A stretch of 64,000 bases of DNA from assembly GCA_002110485.1 (NCBI GenBank), contig MOWL01000002.1, forward strand, positions 248,001 to 312,000, read 5' to 3'. Under the pieces are notes generated by a model. It made no database searches, had not been told where the DNA came from, and worked only from the letters and a program-made list of their open reading frames with translations. This stretch comes from Emergomyces orientalis. Taxonomy: Eukaryota; Ascomycota; Eurotiomycetes; Onygenales; Ajellomycetaceae. Position numbers and translations under genes: made by a program. Shown one piece after another: positions 15,118 to 25,547 of the stretch (within the stretch, counting starts at the first letter, position 1; every line of letters starts with the position of its first letter).

Positions 15118-17491
15118 AGTAGCTTTTGCGTGCTGCCTTTGGAGTGCCGTTATATGATGGGGTATCTATATCACATATATGTCAGTAATTGGAATATAGA
15201 GTCATTGGGGGGTTGATATGAAGGAATAGCTGATAGGGCGCAGCGGTCGGGGCATATTTTGACAGATATTTGAAATTGGTGTATAAAATCCCACAGTCAC
15301 CCATTGAAATTCGAGAATAAAAATAAATAAAAATTCACCGGTTCAATCCTATGCAGGGCCTAATAATGCCTCATGTACTCTATCACGCAGCAAGAGCAGA
15401 CAATTCGGTTGATAAAGACACCACGAGAAACCCAAGATAGAGGGGATAAAAAGCTGTGCAAAAGGATGATGATGGACTGATAAATTTGCCACAATACCCC
15501 CGTTCAGATGACAAAAAACGAATCAAGAACTAACAAAAGAATCAAAACTGGGGAACGAGCGTTGTCTGATAAAAAAAACAATAATTTTTATCGGATATCA
15601 AGATGGATATGAAGGATTCTCGCAGCAGCCAACATTGCTCAGGGGGGGAGTGGGAAAGAAGGAAGAAAAATCTGATTTTAGCCAGCCCAGTTATTAGTAT
15701 TTTTTATTTTTTATTTTTTATTTCCCAGTGGGAAGCTCTGGCAATAATTTGAGACCGATCGCTGGGTCAGATGACGACTCACTCCCAACTATCGTGACTT
15801 TTTGAGGCAGGCATCGCAGGAGGAGAAACGGACACAGCTTTGGGCGGGTGTTTCGGCCCAGGCGGGTCCAGGCTCTGGCAAGGCGGTGAGCGGGGCCTAA
15901 GCAGCTTGTTGCAGGAGGCGAAACCAACTACTAACGGGTGACTGCTCTGACCGCAGTAGTGGGGCCATGGCCTGTAGTCTTAGGCTTAGCTGGGTTAAGC
16001 CGGAGGACCACTGGGGCCGGAGGAGCCAGGGAGCTTGGGTGGAGAACTCTGGTGGGTTTCGGGCGGCGAGGGGGGGTTTACCAGGGGGCTTGTGCCCTAA
16101 AGAAACTAATAATAATACTTTGAAAACTGCAAGACATTCTCAATTCATATGCAGGAGATCGGCCTTGGAGGAGCTGGAGGAGTCAGATGAGCAGCAGATT
16201 TTTTAAGAATTGGAGGTTTTTTTTCTGCCTCTGCTACTTCTGGCCGCTTATTATCACCTCTTCAAATGCTCAGTTACAAGCCCTTTGCAGTCTGTCCTGT
16301 TATTTTCTTTCTTTGCTGTGACAAAGGTCAGTTAATCTAGTTAGCTTGACCCATAATTTGTAATACTTCAACACTGGGATACCTGGGCAGTTAACTCGCA
16401 GCAAATCTGCCAATTAATCACTAAGGAATACCCACCTGCCCCATCACTTACATAGAAGTGACCCTTCAGTTATGGGTGGCAATATTGCATGGATGTTCGG
16501 CAGAGAAATCATACAAATCTCGAATCTTGAATATTTGAATAAATATGGGGACCTTCTAGAAAATCATGGAGAAATACCAAAAATAAAAATAAAAATTTAA
16601 AAAAAAAAACCCCTCAGGTTCCATAAATTTTAACACTTTTTTGTCTGTCTGCTCGTGTAAAATAAAGAAGAATACATAGGGCAATTAAATATCTTTCGAC
16701 CAGTTCCTGTTCCGCGAACAACAAATCTGCAATCTCCACGATATATCTACTCCTAACAACACAAACCTCCCCCACGTCTGTCCCTATCACATCGCCCATT
16801 CTAGCCGAATTCTCCACAAAAGGTCGTGGAAGCAACAAGCCCTCGGCAGATGTAGAGTATGAATACTCAAACTCTTCAGAATCTATCTGCCAGCAGTAAA
16901 TACCATGAAAATTGAAAACTTAACTTCTAGCACTACGTATTTTACCTGCATAAAAAGTAATAAAAACCCAACATATAATCTTGCAGAGATTCTTCCCATC
17001 TGAAAAAAGTTATACCCGGAAGCAACACATTTTGATAGATCAAAGTGACGGGCGAAGTTTATGAGCTTCGTATGTGCGGTGTCTGGATGATAGATAGATG
17101 CCGAGAAAGCGATTGGCATTACAGCGGATAAAATACTCAGTGACAAAAAAGCAGTATAAGCGGGAGTGAAGAATCTCTCTACTTTCTTGCATCAAATTAA
17201 CATTCGCATAGAAAAGTGTCGTTAATCTATGATGAACAAGTTTCCCCCCACGTGCTCTCTATATACATATACATACGATCTAATAAAACTAATAAGGCAT
17301 TTTCCTATATACATATGGAAAAGAGGGAATCTGCCAAAATTGAAATCCCTCCAATGATGTAAAATGACGACAGCCATTCGTTTCTCCATAGCCGACAAGC
17401 TCAACAGAGACAGGAGATGATACGGGCTCCCCTCACCAGACAAACCACAAAACGTCAAAAAAGCTCACCGAATCACCATATGCTAGATCGC
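15118..17491. other. Intergenic, 2.4 kb
   Basis: This stretch lies between the SDR promoter and the 3' end of mccA. A GC-rich island at about 15740-16090 has open frames on both strands but no recognisable product. Short A/T-run repeats (ttttta type) occur at about 15698-15722 and 16578-16610. No gene is supported. Confidence 0.65.
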
Positions 17492-20089
17492 TTATGATGA
17501 CGTCTTCTTTTCAGCGTCAGAGGAAGCTTCTGCGAACTCAACAAGTGCTGTCCCCGCTTTGCATATATCCTAAATGCCCGCAATTGGTTTTGACCGTTGT
17601 CAGTAAAGCGCTAGCTTGTTGTTCGCCGGTTTATACAGCCGGAAAGGAAGAAGAAGTAGCAGTAGGGGGGATACAAGAGAAAGGGGAAGGTGTGAAAAAG
17701 AAACCAAGAAAAGAGAGGGAAAAAAAGCGTCAAAACATACCCCGGCCTTATGCACAACCTTCTCAATCTTCCCATCCTGCGGACTCCGGATCACAGTTTC
17801 CATCTTCATACTCTCAATCACCACCAGCGGCTGGTCTTTCACCACTGTCGCCCCCTCCGCAACCTCCACCCGCAAAATCTTGCACGGCATCGGCGCCAGT
17901 ACACTGTTAGCCGTATCTTTAATCCCCAACGCTTTCTCCATCCATTTCACCCGCGGGATTTTCAACCGATACTGTCTCCCCCGTTGGAACGCAATGATCG
18001 TATCTTCATCGCGAATAACTGTCGTGTCGAGTCTCGTGTGTGGGAAAAACGACGTTACCACGTTGGAATCTTGTTGCTGTTGGACTTTGACGTTCTCAAA
18101 GCTAGTTCCGTTCACGACGATGTTGAATGTTGTTTCGCCCGTTTGTTGTATTTGGACATTGAAGGGTGCAGCACTGCCGGAAGCATCCGAAGGGGTTTGC
18201 GTTTGCGCAGTGGCTTCTACAAACGCAAATTGTCGCTCTTGATATGCCGGGCTGAACCCAACAGCTGCTCCTGCTGGGCCGCTTGCGGATTTCATACCGT
18301 TCGAGTCGCTGAGTAGGCAGGACAATGCAACCTGCGCCAGAACTTCATCTTCTACGTGCTCTTTTGCAAATAATTCCGCCTTATGTTTATCGATATAGCC
18401 TGTTTCAACATTCCCGGAGACAAAGTCTGGACTCTTGCACACCCGCTTGAGGAATTCGATGTTTGTTATCGGTCCCGCCACTTCATACTGTTCCAGTGCC
18501 ACCCCCAGATTCCGTAGAGCTTCGGTCCGATTCGATCCTCTGACGATCAGCTTTGAGATCATAGGATCGTAATGCGAAGATACTTCATCACCGGCAACGA
18601 AACCAGCGTCAATCCGTACATCCTCTGTGGCTGTAGGGGTTCGAACGTGTAGCAGACGACCTGAGTCTGGGACGAATCCTTGCTCAGGGTTTTCAGCGTA
18701 AATACGCGCCTCAATGGCGTGGCCCTTCGTAGCCATGATAGCTTCAATCTCATCCTGCGTCAGAGGCAAGGGAGCACCCTCAGCAACCAGAATCTGCCAG
18801 TGAACCAGATCTTGTCCCGTAACCATTTCCGTAACCGGATGCTCGACCTGTAACCGGGTATTCATTTCCATGAAGAAAAACTCCCCTGTATCGTTATCGA
18901 AGATGAATTCCACCGTTCCCGCTCCCTCATAGCCTACAGCCAACGCTGCAGCCCGCGCTTTATCCCAAATATCCTTCCGCGTAGCTTCAGGCAAATGCGG
19001 AGCGGGAGATTCCTCAAGGATCTTCTGATGACGTCGCTGGATACTGCAATCTCTCTCACCCAATGCAACACAGTTCCCATGCTTATCTGCAAACACTTGC
19101 ACTTCGATATGTCGAGGGGTCGTGATATACTTCTCAACCAGCATCGTGTCGTCGCCGAAGGAGTTCATCGCCTCCGACTTGGCAGATATAAGCTGATCCC
19201 GGAATGTCTCTTTAGTGCTGGCGATACGCATACCCTTGCCACCACCTCCCTTGACCGCTTTGATGAGAACTGGAAACTTAATCTTCTCCGCCTCCGCTTC
19301 GAGGAAATCCATATTTTGGTTTTCTCCGTGGTATCCGGGCACGCATGGGACACCTGCTGCCGTCATAATTTCCTTCGATCGACTATAACATATCCAAGTA
19401 AGCTATTAACCCATTGGAAGTAAATTTATAGGCGTATACCACATACCTCTTATCGCCCATAGCCTCGATAGCCTTGGGCGGCGGCCCAATGAAAACTAAG
19501 CCTGCCTGCGTACATTTCTGTGCAAATGCGGAGTTTTCACTCAACTACAAATTTAAACATCATCATCAGCCCACGGTCCAGACACAATATTTTAGCCCGG
19601 CCCACTTGGCAAAAAAAGGATCAAAAAAAGGAAATAGTTGCTCACAAAACCATAACCTGGATGTATGCCTTGACAACCCTCCTTCTTCGCAATCTCAATT
19701 ATGCGGTCCCCATCGAGGTACGCCGACGTTTCGCCCAGATTGAATGCAAATGGGGAGCTCAAAGCGTGTTGGGCCCGAGCATCTGGGTCCGTATAGAGAG
19801 TCGCTACTCGAATGCCATGTTGTGAAGCTGTCCGTCCTACTCGTCTATAAAATGAAAAATGAAAAAAAGATGCGTAAGTTTCGTTTTTGAGCTACCAGAA
19901 ATATAGAAGAGATTCAACTTACAGCGCGATCTCGCCGCGATTGGCGATGAGGATGGAATTGAGCGCTTTGTTTTCGGGCCCACCTGATAGCGAGGAATTG
20001 GCACGAATTGCTGCTGCTGTCGGCTTGAGAACAACTGCCCTTGTTCCCAGGCGGGAAGTGGTGGAAGGGAGTCGAGAGATGAAAGACAT
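17492..20089 (-). CDS. mccA: Methylcrotonyl-CoA carboxylase, biotin-carrying alpha subunit
   Basis: Exons 20089-19923, 19844-19646, 19544-19447, 19382-17741 and 17569-17492 give 727 residues, close to the usual fungal length. The enzyme carboxylates 3-methylcrotonyl-CoA in leucine breakdown in the mitochondrial matrix. Residues 1 to about 35 form a mitochondrial presequence ([20 protein letters not shown]). The biotin carboxylase domain starts at [13 protein letters not shown], has the ATP-grasp loop GGGGKGMR at about 200-207, and the metal-binding and catalytic run [16 protein letters not shown] spacer region follows, and the biotinyl domain has ESMKMETV with the biotin-accepting Lys near 681. 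I chose the ATG at 20089 because the frame upstream of it contains no further ATG before the presequence. It lies in the same block as ivdA and mccB and is transcribed in the same direction as ivdA. Splice ends agree with the conserved protein at every junction. Confidence 0.97.
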
Positions 20090-20968
20090 TCGAGCTTTTT
20101 TCCTCAGATAGAACACCGAAGTCAATGGCCCGCGCGAGGGAGAAGAGAAAAGGCGAAACTGGTCGCCCGGAGATAAGTGGTTGATATTAGTAACTATAAG
20201 AAAACAAAGTGCTATGAGGAGAGGCGGCCGTGGTCAATGGCATAATATGAAGATATATCAAGTAGTTAGTTACAGTACAAGCCCATGCAAAGTCACGCCG
20301 ACAAGAAAGAGAAAAAAATGATAGAAAATTAGCTGGGTGACGGTGGAGGTTGGAGACGACGATTTGTTGTTTTTGCCGATGGAAAGCGCAACATCCACTC
20401 GCGCGGCAGGAAAAACAGGCGGGGGACAGAATGGGGAAGGTTAGCCGAGCCCGAGAAACCCCCCAGACTTTCCCCGTGACTCGGCAATAACTGGGCGGGT
20501 TAAGGTGAAGCTGGGGAATATTTTTGATTGTTGAAAGGTTTTGCTTCAATGTACGGACTATAGTTAGCTAAATACTCCTTATTTTAATCGGATAGGACAC
20601 AAAGAGCAGCTACTCTCACATGATGACCTCGGGATGGACTCAATTCGCGCTTCTAGTAACTAACTCCACCAAGTTGCTAGTTATTTGAACAGAACCAAAT
20701 CCCCCAAGCTGCTAGTTATATAGGTTTCCTACAGCCCTCATTTTGGGAAACAGAAACACAATGCATTCATTCACAAAAGACAAGGACGCTATTTATTATG
20801 TTATCTTAGGATTCTCATTCTCAATCGTGCGTTGTAAATTGGTTTTCCTTATTAGCTAGTAGACTATTAAACAGAAAGAAACCTGCACCCAACAGAATAA
20901 AACGTAATCTCTGGATATCCTGACTTCATCAATTGATAATCTCTGTATCCTTTTGCTGTAAACCCTAA
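20090..20968. promoter_or_regulatory. mccA upstream region with TTTGCCGA and TCGGCAA half sites
   Basis: The 0.88 kb between mccA and the next gene's 3' end contains TTTGCCGA at 20372-20379 and its inverse TCGGCAA at 20481-20487. These match the core of the inverted repeat in the ivdA-mccB promoter. There is also a 16-base imperfect direct repeat, CCAAGYTGCTAGTTAT, near 20668 and 20707. Promoter function is inferred from position only. Confidence 0.45.
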
Positions 20969-22484
20969 CTACTTCTTCCTCTCTCTCAAAGACCGTCGTG
21001 TCGTAGTTGTAGTCGTAACCGGCTGTACCTCGTTTTTCTTATTCTTGCTCTTAGCATTATTCTTGTCATAATGGTAGTTATCGTCTAGCTTCCGCCTCGT
21101 CGCGGCTCGATCCGATCGATTTTTCCCACCCTGATCTTTATCACTGTTTTCTAGAGGGCTGGACGCTTTTCGTTTCCGATCTCGACGACGAGTGGGGGAT
21201 GAATTGCCCTTTCCGGCCGAGGGTATATTATCGGCAATGTCAGCTTCGTAGCCATCTTGTAGCGCAGTGCCAAATTCCCCGGGTTCCCCATTTTGCATGA
21301 TTGAGGTTGAGGCCTGTATTGGTGTGGAGGTTGAGGTGGTCGTGGGAGCAGTGGAAGGACGACCGGACCGCCACTTGGAGGTGGTCATTGACGACGACGG
21401 CGAAGAAGCCACGGTTGGGGTAGGTTCCGGAATATCCTCCTGCGCTGAAGCTGACATGACGGATTTGAGATGTGACCCAGAGCCCCTATGACGATCTTGG
21501 TCACTGTTATTACTGCGGGAAGGCCCAACTGTCTTCTTTCGTGATTTCTCATGAATCTCTTGCTGGGGTGCGGACAGGAAAGAAGGAGGCGGAGTAAGAT
21601 ATTCTCCATCACCATCATCACCACCTCCTCCACCCCCCTCTCTTCCTTCCGCAAATTCCGACTCCCCTTCACTAACCCCTTTGCCATCAAATACCGGCGC
21701 ATCAACAACCCTGCCAATTTTGACGCCCGCATTCCGTTTCTCAATCTTCCTCGAGCGACTTGGCTGTTTCCGACCAGCGACGGACTTCGAAAAAGCCGAC
21801 TGCGGTGAGAGATGAGAAGAAGAAGAAGAAGAAGAAGAAGAAGAAGGAGCAAACTTTTGAAGCCTATGATCCCTTTTCGGCTGCGAATCCTTAAATATCT
21901 CTCTCCAATTCTTCAGCAACGCCACCTTCTCACCTTTGCCGGGCTCGTAAAGGTCGCCCTGGTCAACCAGGTAGCCGGAAGACCGCCAGAGGATGCGGCA
22001 GAAGGAATTAGGGTTGTCCTTATTGTTATTGACATTATCATTGCCGTCGCGCTGTTGCTCCCCTTGCTTCCTCTTGTTCTTCCTCTTCATTCCCGTTGCG
22101 CCTTTTGGGGAGCTCATAGCAGCGAGGTTCTGAGCGCGCATCACGGACAGGTCGTCGTCGAAATACTCGTCCGTATAGTAGTCCCAATCAGATGCGCTGT
22201 CAATTGCGTCATAAGCTCCTTGGTCCAAATAGACTGGCGAATGCATTGTGCCTTCTGCTAGATCGTCCTAAAGAAAATAAAAGTAATTCCCCATCTCAAA
22301 AGGGAATTGGCGACAGTCTCAGCTCGATGAACTAAACCACAACATTTGTGCAATATGTTGTACTGTATTTGCCAGAGCGGGAGGGATTTGATGGGAAACT
22401 GACCGCAAGCTCTTTCTCCCCGTCATCGAACCATATCCAATCGGCATCAAAATCATCGTCGTAGTATTCCTCGTCATCAGACAT
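20969..22484 (-). CDS. Uncharacterised acidic-to-basic, low-complexity protein
   Basis: Two exons, 22484-22404 and 22267-20969, are joined over a 136-base phase-0 intron and give 459 residues. The N terminus is very acidic with aromatic residues, and one pattern appears in each exon: EEYYDDDFDADWIWFDD at about residues 5-21 and DWDYYTDEYFDDDLS at about 52-66. A moderately conserved-looking block follows (CRILWRSSGYLVDQGDLYEPG). The rest is disordered, with a poly-Ser run encoded by an AGA/AGC-type repeat (forward strand 21814-21850), basic patches (RRRDRKRK, KNKK) and a basic tail (RRSLRERKK). The composition suggests a nuclear protein, but I recognise no family. It sits between mccA and ivdA on the same strand, so it interrupts an otherwise conserved metabolic cluster. 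Nothing in it suggests an enzyme. Confidence 0.8.
21814..21850. repeat. Trinucleotide repeat encoding poly-Ser
   Basis: A run of about twelve AGA/AAG-type triplets lies within the coding sequence of the uncharacterised cluster gene. On the coding strand it reads as a serine homopolymer. Length variation here would stay in frame. Confidence 0.85.
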
Positions 22485-23334
22485 AGTTCCAGCAACGAGT
22501 GTTGTTTTTGGCGTTTATTTATTTTTTGTTTAAATATTTTCATATGTATATGGTTATGTATGTTGTTTTCCCTCCACGCTGGGAGGGAGAGGGAGGGAGA
22601 ATGGCGGCTGAGAAAAAGAGCGGGGGTGGGGATGGTGGACTGTTTCAGCAACAGCTAGCTAGGTAGCCATGTGGATTGCGGAAAACTACCTCTACTCGGC
22701 AGTGTATACCTCAGGTAATTATTCCAAAATAATAAGTTATAGGAGACCATCAAAGATGAGGGTGTTTGTAGAAGCGAGCGGCAATAGGCAGTTACCTGTA
22801 TACGCGGCATTAAGGTGGAGTGTTCCGTTTCTAATGGATTTGTCTAATATTGCTTGGTCTGGAATTCTCTTTGCTGACATCAGAGGCCAGGCCAGGTTAT
22901 CTTATCTGTATCTGGGTTATTTAGGCTAACCCCGCTATTTTAGTGGCTGAGACCTTTAAATTCTGTTCGTGTAAATCTTTGTAACTCTAGAACTCTTTGT
23001 CAGGCCGTCGGGAAGTCACCCAACATATCATATGTATAGGAACTGTTGGTATCTTGAAATACTCATCATCTGGGCATAGAGATAGAGCACCAGCCTACTG
23101 GGCGTATAGGAGTATCTTGTAGGCTGGGGGGCATGATGCCCACACATGACCCAAGCTACATGGATATTTTTCCCAAACCAGATCGCCTTTCATATTTTGT
23201 GGAAAGAAAGAAAAAAGTATATAAGGCTCTCTATAGTTATATGAAAATAAATAAATACAATGAATGTAAATTGGTGTAGCTTCAATTATCAGAAAAGAAA
23301 AACAAAAGTCCCTCTCGACTTCCAGAACTAACAT
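22485..23334. other. Intergenic, 0.85 kb
   Basis: This is the leader and promoter of the uncharacterised gene together with the 3' flank of ivdA. I see no gene. A small open frame at 22669-22929 has no recognisable feature. Confidence 0.65.
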
Positions 23335-25132
23335 TTACGAGTATTCCTTATTGAACACTCTCCCAATCAGCATCCTCCGAATTTCACTCGTCCCCGCCCC
23401 AATCTCATACAACTTAGCGTCCCGCAGAAGTCTACCTGCTGGAATCTCATTGATATACCCGTTCCCGCCCATCAGCTGGATGGCATCAAGCGCACATTCC
23501 GTCGCACGCTCGGCGGCATACAGGATAGCACCAGCGCAGTCCTGAGTGCGGATGGCGCTGTTACTTACGTCACTTGAGGAGGCAGCAGCCTCATCAATTT
23601 GGCGGGCTGTGGTGTAGGTGTACGCACGGGATGCGGAGAGTTTGGTGTACATGTCTGCGAGTTTACCTTGGATGAGTTGGTTGTGGGCGATTGGGGTGCC
23701 GAATTGTTTGCGGGTGTGGGTGTATGGTAGCACGAGGTCAAGGGCAGCTTGCATTATTCTAGATAAGAAGAAAGAGCGGGGAACGCGCGGCGCGCAAAGG
23801 GGTTGTTCAGTTAGCAAATACTGTGTACATTATTGGTGGGGTTCGGCTTTGGTGCCGCTGCCCGCTGCCTCAACCTTATAATGAATGGGGGATGGGGGGA
23901 GTCAATTCCTTACCCTAGTGGTCCTGCGCTGAGGACAAGACGCTCTAGGTCAAGCCCTTCCATGAGCACTTTCACGCCGCGATTGAGTGCTCCTAGCATA
24001 TTCTCCTGTGGCACGAATACGTCTTCGAAGATCAGTTCGCCAGTATTGGAACCTCTCATGCCTAGCTTATCAAGTTTCCGAGCGCAGGAGAAGCCCTTAA
24101 ATGTTTTCTCAACAACAAACGCGGTGATGCCCTTTGAACCCTGGTCTGGTTTTGTTTTGGCGTATACAACGATATAGTCGGCATCGGGGCCCTAAAATCG
24201 CGCGAGAAAAAAAAAAAAAAGGGAATTCAGACATTTACTCCTTTGTCACGGATGGCTGGATGCATGCCATGGGAGCAAGTGTGGCACTCACGTTCGTAAT
24301 CCACATTTTCGTGCCGTTGAGCAGATACCCTCCATCCACAGCTTTAGCAGTTGTCTTCATGCTGACGACATCCGAACCTGCAGAGTGCTCTGACATTGCC
24401 AGCGCCCCAATCTTCTCTCCTGATATCAGACCTGGTAGGAATTTGGCTTTCTGCTCCGGACTGCCGTTGAGAGAGAGCTGGTTAACGCAAAGTTGGGAGT
24501 GGGCGGCATATGATAGACCAATGCTTCCTGTTATCAAAATAATTATAAAAACCGATCAGTGTATATTCTATTCTATACTAACCCCAGTCGTCGGGAATAT
24601 GTAGGCACCTGAAGCTCGACTGATTTCCTCCAAAACTACACAATGGGCTTGGTAACCCATTGATAGGCCACCATACTGTTCATCTGCTGTAACACCTAGA
24701 AATCTTTGGTTTTCAGAAGGAGGGAAAGTCAGTATTAGCCTATACCAACGCAATTATTACTCGGGAATTGTAACTTACCCAGCTTCTCCAAGCTTCTGCC
24801 ACATCTCGGCGGGGAATTCATTCTGGAGATCGGTTCGGGCAGCGACCTCTTCTGGAATCTCTCGTCCTGTGTAGCGCATCTGTATTAGCCTCTTTCCCCA
24901 CCTACCTCTGATGGACAAATTTTTTGGACGATGTTAGCCAAAAAATCTTACTTGTGAATTCTTGAACCCGCTCTCTCAATTCCACGAGATCGTCATGTGT
25001 TGGTGGCACGAAACCTTGTGGGTGCTTTGTTGACGCTGCTCGCCATTGGGGAAGTTGGACCAACTGTCTCCGCGGCCTGCAGAGAGTTCTGGAAGCGCGG
25101 CCAAGCAGACGAGGAAGACAGGGAGAAGCCAT
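23335..25132 (-). CDS. ivdA: Isovaleryl-CoA dehydrogenase
   Basis: Six exons, 25132-24952, 24866-24779, 24703-24609, 24527-24292, 24191-23914 and 23758-23335, give 433 residues in one frame. This FAD enzyme oxidises isovaleryl-CoA to 3-methylcrotonyl-CoA in the mitochondrial matrix and passes electrons to ETF. The first 35 residues are a presequence rich in Arg and Leu. Acyl-CoA dehydrogenase signatures are clear: [34 protein letters not shown], the [21 protein letters not shown] helix, and the GGNGYINE ... [17 protein letters not shown] end. The segment [15 protein letters not shown] keeps the Glu used as catalytic base in isovaleryl-CoA dehydrogenases, which separates it from short- and medium-chain enzymes. 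The second intron appears to end in AAG. It diverges from mccB across 415 bases. Confidence 0.97.
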
Positions 25133-25547
25133 AGCTAAGAAATGCTATTGGGGTAGATTGGCAAACAAATGAGTATTTGTATATGCGTATTTTGAGAGAA
25201 GAAGAATAAGAAACTGCCAATTGATGGACGAGGAAAAGGTTTGCCGAGCTGCAGGAGTCGGCAAACCTTCCCTCTTCCGCCATGCCGAAACCCCGTGTTG
25301 CGGTTGCCGTCGGCTAAATCCGCAGCCAAAACTTGCCAGCGCCGGGTCACGGGACGCGGGCCTATCTCGCCGAGCAACTCTCCGCCATCATCAACGCCCG
25401 AAGTACAAAAGTTTTCTAGATCTCTCAACCTCCCCCGTTCAGAGATATATACCTGTGTTGGTTTATTCCTATTGCTGGCCATGATATAATATATACATAT
25501 CTATTTTAAGTCTTCGATTCCTTCGTGTTGCCAATTGACCCCTCGTG
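25133..25547. promoter_or_regulatory. Divergent ivdA-mccB promoter
   Basis: Both starts face away from this 415-base gap, so it must hold both promoters. It is GC-rich in the centre, with several CGG/CCG elements. The standout is the perfect inverted repeat at 25236-25269, annotated separately. Shared control of the two leucine genes is inference from the arrangement. Confidence 0.75.
25236..25269. promoter_or_regulatory. Perfect 12-base inverted repeat, candidate operator
   Basis: The arms AAGGTTTGCCGA (25236-25247) and TCGGCAAACCTT (25258-25269) are exact reverse complements around a 10-base spacer. The core reads CCG-N12-CGG, a spacing style used by dimeric Zn2Cys6 fungal regulators. Half sites TTTGCCGA and TCGGCAA recur upstream of mccA. 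Confidence 0.6.

Noticed and set aside
15338..15362. Second tRNA-like B-box (ggttcaatcc)
   Set aside because: The flanking bases do not form the T-stem, and no cloverleaf can be built.
21385..21852. 155-codon minus-strand frame inside the uncharacterised cluster gene
   Set aside because: It is an alternative frame of the Ser-repeat region, starting in the trinucleotide repeat.
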